Part shown: positions 6,447 to 8,628 of the stretch, piece by piece
Numbering within the stretch: position 1 is the first letter of the stretch
Layout: each line of letters begins with the position of its first letter
Source of the DNA: Firmicutes bacterium UBA5010
Lineage (GTDB): Bacteria > Bacillota > Clostridia > Tissierellales > Sedimentibacteraceae
Assembly (NCBI GenBank): GCA_002396645.1
Contig: DGYI01000049.1
Location: 4,585 to 13,212 of the forward strand
Reading direction: 5' to 3'
Length of the DNA stretch: 8,628 nt
The notes under the pieces: model-generated
Told to the model about the DNA's origin: nothing
What the model saw: only the letters and a program-made list of their open reading frames with translations
Database searches by the model: none
Position numbers and translations under genes: made by a program

Positions 6447-7071
6447 AATTTGAAAAATAATTATCTATCTTAGCAAAATACTCGTCACAATACTTATGCC
6501 AAAGTCTTGCATAATCTTCGTCTGACACCGATTCTAAATCGCTTATAGTGTATATGTTCCTGTTCTTCGCTTCACTTACAAATCTCCAAATATGCTCATC
6601 CGAATAATCATCATATACATATACTTCTTTGATGTTTAACTTTTTAGCTAAATATAACCTTGTATGACCGTCCAAAATAATTGTCTCGTCTTCTCTTCTT
6701 AATACAGGAATTATAAAATCTTCGGGAGTTTTAGCCCAAGTTGCTATATTTTCAAGTTTTTCAGAGCTTATATAAAATTGTGATGGTTGAAGCTTATCTA
6801 TATTAATCTTTAAAAGCTTAGTTTCATCATAACTTTTAATCAAGGTATTATCTTTATCATAAAACTTGCTTATATGCTTTGTATAAAACCTGAACTCATC
6901 AATAATCTCTGAAATATTATCATAATCATGATAATATACTGTTGCCGAATCAATCCCCTTAATAAGAAACTGACAAGGATATTCATCATCTATAAGATAT
7001 GCTCCATGTTGTTTTAACACATCTCCATTGAATCTTGTATCATTATATGTATCTATTCGCTGTATTTTCAT
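6445..7071 (-). CDS. Small stand-alone ParB-like (ParB/Srx fold) domain protein
   Basis: 208 residues from the ATG at 7071. An ATG four codons earlier (7083) is in frame, but GGAGG at 7081-7077 overlaps it and stands 5 nt before 7071, so 7071 is the likely start. Numbering from 7083: residues 1-90 have no motif I recognise (contains FNGDVLKQHGAYLIDDEYPC and YYHDYDNISEIIDEFRFY). Residues 93-160 read as a ParB-like domain: INIDKLQPSQFYIS, IIPVLRREDETIILDGHTRL (124-143), then AKKLNIKEVYVYDD. DGHTR (138-142) fits the GxxR nucleotide-binding box of the ParB/Srx fold. The C-terminal 50 residues are helical and acidic-aromatic. No helix-turn-helix or dimerisation domain is present, so it is not a chromosome-segregation ParB. 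Stand-alone domains of this fold include nucleotide-dependent enzymes and DNA-associated proteins; the activity here is unknown. It lies 61 bp (from 7071) downstream of the pentapeptide gene on the same strand and is probably co-transcribed. Confidence 0.82.
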   Translation of the reverse strand: MKIQRIDTYNDTRFNGDVLKQHGAYLIDDEYPCQFLIKGIDSATVYYHDYDNISEIIDEFRFYTKHISKFYDKDNTLIKSYDETKLLKINIDKLQPSQFYISSEKLENIATWAKTPEDFIIPVLRREDETIILDGHTRLYLAKKLNIKEVYVYDDYSDEHIWRFVSEAKNRNIYTISDLESVSDEDYARLWHKYCDEYFAKIDNYFSN

Positions 7072-7132
7072 GTCTTCCTCCATAGTATAAAATAATGCCT
7101 TATATTTTCGGATTTATTTGAATAAATAATAG

Positions 7133-7792
7133 TTATATTGAAATCACAACACCCAAAAGCTTAGCCAGTTCAGATGCCTGAAATTGATTGACAATCATTC
7201 CTCTTAATTCCGAAAAATTATCCGATACAGATATACCGGATATTTCACTTTTAGTAAAATCTATACCTTTTAACGGAGTCTTAAAAAAACTGGCATTTAT
7301 GAATTGTGCTTCTTCCAATTCAATATCTTTAAGTATGCTTTCCGAAATATTTGCGTTGTTAAAGCTGCTGTTTTTCAAGCTGACATATCTTAAATTAGCT
7401 TTATCTAAAATTGCAAAATTAAAATTGCTGTCCTGCACAGTAAAATTTTTTATACTGCTGTTTACAAAGTCAGCTCCCATCCATTTTGAAGAAATTATCT
7501 CACAGCAATTAAAATAAGCGCTTCTGAAATTACTGTTTGAAAAATCACAGTTCTTAAAAATAACATTTAAAAAGCTTGCCTTTTCAAAATTACAATCAAT
7601 AAATTCGCAATTTTTAAATTCAATTTTATTAAAGGATATAGACTGTATATCCTCATTTGATATACAAACACCATCTAAGCACAGATTTTCTATTTCGTCA
7701 TCATCCAGTCTTGACTTTTCTATCAGGCTTATAAAGCTTTCCTTTTCTATGCAGATATTCTCTGAAATCTCCGGTTTTTTTATTTTTACCAT
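7133..7792 (-). CDS. Pentapeptide-repeat protein, Qnr/MfpA-like architecture
   Basis: 219 residues. After a 50-residue charged N-terminal region, the central hydrophobic residue of each pentapeptide recurs every five positions without a break from F54 to V189 (54, 59, 64 ... 189): 28 pentapeptides, or seven full turns of a right-handed quadrilateral beta helix. The central residue is mostly Phe in the first half (F54-F94) and mixed Leu/Ile/Phe later. The preceding turn ends with a C-terminal tail, GMIVNQFQASELAKLLGVVI (198-217), which resembles the helical dimerisation tail of Qnr proteins (QxxxLLExLGVxI in QnrA). Such proteins mimic B-form DNA; known members bind DNA gyrase and topoisomerase IV and can protect them from quinolones or peptide toxins. 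That activity is not shown here. There is no loop insertion in the helix, unlike Gram-negative Qnr. AAGGAG stands about 10 nt before the ATG at 7792. An intrinsic terminator lies just upstream, so expression may be attenuated. Confidence 0.92.
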   Translation of the reverse strand: MVKIKKPEISENICIEKESFISLIEKSRLDDDEIENLCLDGVCISNEDIQSISFNKIEFKNCEFIDCNFEKASFLNVIFKNCDFSNSNFRSAYFNCCEIISSKWMGADFVNSSIKNFTVQDSNFNFAILDKANLRYVSLKNSSFNNANISESILKDIELEEAQFINASFFKTPLKGIDFTKSEISGISVSDNFSELRGMIVNQFQASELAKLLGVVISI

Positions 7793-7822
7793 AAGCTTAT
7801 ATCTCCTTTGTAATTTTCAGCT

Positions 7823-7845
7823 AAAAAAGCAAAACAAGTTTCGCT
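7823..7845 (-). terminator. Intrinsic terminator directly upstream of the pentapeptide gene (candidate attenuator)
   Basis: In minus-strand RNA: AGCGAAA (7845-7839), CUUG tetraloop (7838-7835), UUUUGCU (7834-7828), then U to 7823. The stem has seven pairs including one G-U and can grow by two more pairs at its base. It ends 14 nt before the Shine-Dalgarno (7808-7803) of the pentapeptide gene. That leaves no space for a promoter, so transcripts reaching that gene must read through it. It is the weaker type of terminator by GC content. Confidence 0.6.
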
Positions 7846-7850
7846 CTATG

Positions 7851-7959
7851 GAAGAATCGTTCCGATTCCTCTTTATCTGAGCAGGAAAAAGAACCTTCCT
7901 GTCAGATAAATGAATGACGGTATTTTAGTATATAAAGCTATACGAAAATACCGTCCATT
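7851..7959 (-). ncRNA. Candidate structured RNA: three tandem hairpins before the attenuator
   Basis: Three hairpins are packed end to end. Hairpin 1 (7913-7959): 11-bp perfect stem GACGGTATTTT/AAAATACCGTC, extended inward by GTATA/TATAC across one mismatch and outward by AAT/ATT across a bulge. Hairpin 2 (7872-7910): TTTATCTGA/TCAGATAAA plus CAGGAA/TTCCTG, 15 pairs with one bulged base (7881) and an 8-nt loop. Hairpin 3 (7851-7871): nine pairs including GAATCG/CGATTC with a GAA loop. With the terminator at 7823-7845 they fill nearly the whole gap. They follow the lipoprotein stop by 28 nt, and none of the three has a U-run on the minus strand. I recognise no known riboswitch class, and no promoter in the gap is convincing. 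Confidence 0.5.
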
Positions 7960-7986
7960 ATTATTTTTACTTAATTATTATATGTA

Positions 7987-8628
7987 TTATTTTACAACAC
8001 TGATTTTATCTATAATATCAGCCGCCTCTTTTTCCTTATCAGGAGTATAGGTAGCAGCAAATATAATCATTCTGTTATCTTGCTTATAGCAATACATATC
8101 TTGCATTACAATTCCGTTATAACCTGATAAAGAATAGCAAAGGAATTCTTTTCCTGCAATAGTCCTTGTTCCTTCGTTTAATAACTCATATCCCAAGTCC
8201 TTATTTGCAAGTACAGGCTCTAATGAAGTATCCAAGTATTTTTTTTCAGTATAGCTTGTGCCTCCTATGCTTAGTGACAGGTTTTCGTAAAATAATTGAA
8301 AGTTTAACGTTCCATCAGCATTGGATACTAAAAAGTCATAAGCAAGCTTCAATTCCGCAGCCTTGTTAATTGCTTTTTCAAGCTTTTCATCATCTTCATA
8401 TAAGCCTGCATTTCCTTGTTTTATAAGCTCTTTAATTTCATCCTGTGATGCTACTATAATATCTTCCGGGAATGTGAACTTCATGTTTGCCCATTCGTTA
8501 GTAAATACTGTACCATCAAAGCTTCCGGTTGTAAAATCCGATTTTGAATCTGATTTTGAATCGCAAGCTGTAAGAGCCAGCATTGCCAATATCATCAGAA
8601 CTAATAATAACGGAATTGTAATGCAAGA
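7987..8628 (-). CDS. Lipoprotein of unknown function (5' end cut by window edge)
   Basis: The reading frame stays open to the right edge. An ATG at 8595 is the first visible Met, but the 11 codons before it (SCITIPLLLVL) continue a signal-peptide hydrophobic core, so the true start lies beyond 8628. The signal peptide ends in a lipobox LTAC, residue 22 from the edge, giving a lipid-anchored cysteine followed by a polar linker (DSKSDSKSDFTTGSFDG). The mature part is about 190 residues and starts with VFTNEWANMKFTFPEDIIVA, a TNEWxxxKFxxPE pattern that I associate with clostridial hypothetical lipoproteins of the extracellular face. Two further cysteines (FLCYSL and MYCYK) could form a disulfide. 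The end, TPDKEKEAADIIDKIS, looks like the final helix. No enzymatic motif is visible. It is the promoter-proximal visible gene of the lipoprotein - pentapeptide - ParB-like series, separated from the next gene by the hairpin cluster. Confidence 0.85.
   Translation of the reverse strand, partial: SCITIPLLLVLMILAMLALTACDSKSDSKSDFTTGSFDGTVFTNEWANMKFTFPEDIIVASQDEIKELIKQGNAGLYEDDEKLEKAINKAAELKLAYDFLVSNADGTLNFQLFYENLSLSIGGTSYTEKKYLDTSLEPVLANKDLGYELLNEGTRTIAGKEFLCYSLSGYNGIVMQDMYCYKQDNRMIIFAATYTPDKEKEAADIIDKISVVK

Noticed and set aside
6583..6800. Sulfiredoxin partner for the nearby peroxiredoxin, since Srx shares the ParB-like fold
   Set aside because: Sulfiredoxin needs a catalytic Cys in a GGCHR motif; here the motif is DGHTR with Thr, and the Bcp protein is not the sulfinic-acid-repaired 2-Cys type.
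7084..7089. TATACT as a -10 box for the ParB-like gene
   Set aside because: It would place the transcription start within or after the ribosome binding site, and no -35 box stands at the right distance.

Overview
The window reads as chromosomal DNA of a low-GC, spore-forming Clostridia-type Firmicute. The base composition is strongly AT-rich, the ribosome binding sites are GGAGG-like, the promoters are of the sigma-A type with TGn-extended -10 boxes, and a YtvI-type sporulation membrane protein is present. I cannot fix the genus. Nothing here looks like an insertion sequence, phage, tRNA, rRNA or CRISPR array. No gene-free stretch exceeds 200 bases; the largest are 7793-7986, 5704-5892 and 5052-5238.

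Left block (1-5051), all on the minus strand and transcribed right to left: psuK (pseudouridine kinase), then psuG (pseudouridine-5'-phosphate glycosidase) 23 bp later. Next comes a membrane-bound Cache-GGDEF-EAL protein that looks like a sensor-controlled c-di-GMP phosphodiesterase. The last gene is a YtvI/AI-2E-family membrane protein with its own promoter and a TTG start, cut by the left edge. PsuK and PsuG together convert pseudouridine to uracil and ribose 5-phosphate. The phosphodiesterase may be a read-through passenger of that operon.

Middle (5052-6443): a divergent promoter region serves psuK and a plus-strand bcp-type peroxiredoxin that has a single cysteine. An 11-bp inverted repeat built from GATAAT hexamers overlaps the bcp -35 box and looks like a Fur/PerR-type operator. 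A second plus-strand gene encodes a 155-aa coiled-coil protein made largely of eleven Gln/Asn/Met heptads encoded by 21-bp tandem repeats. It ends at a hairpin terminator placed where two convergent transcription units meet.

Right block (6445-8628), all on the minus strand: a lipoprotein whose true start lies beyond the right edge, then a 28-coil-unit pentapeptide-repeat protein with a Qnr-like C-terminal tail, then a small stand-alone ParB-like-domain protein. Between the lipoprotein gene and the pentapeptide gene lie four closely packed hairpins (7823-7959). The last has the form of an intrinsic terminator and ends only 14 nt before the pentapeptide gene's Shine-Dalgarno. There is no room for a promoter after it, so expression of the pentapeptide gene must pass this terminator. 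This makes the region a candidate attenuator leader and the most interesting structure in the window.
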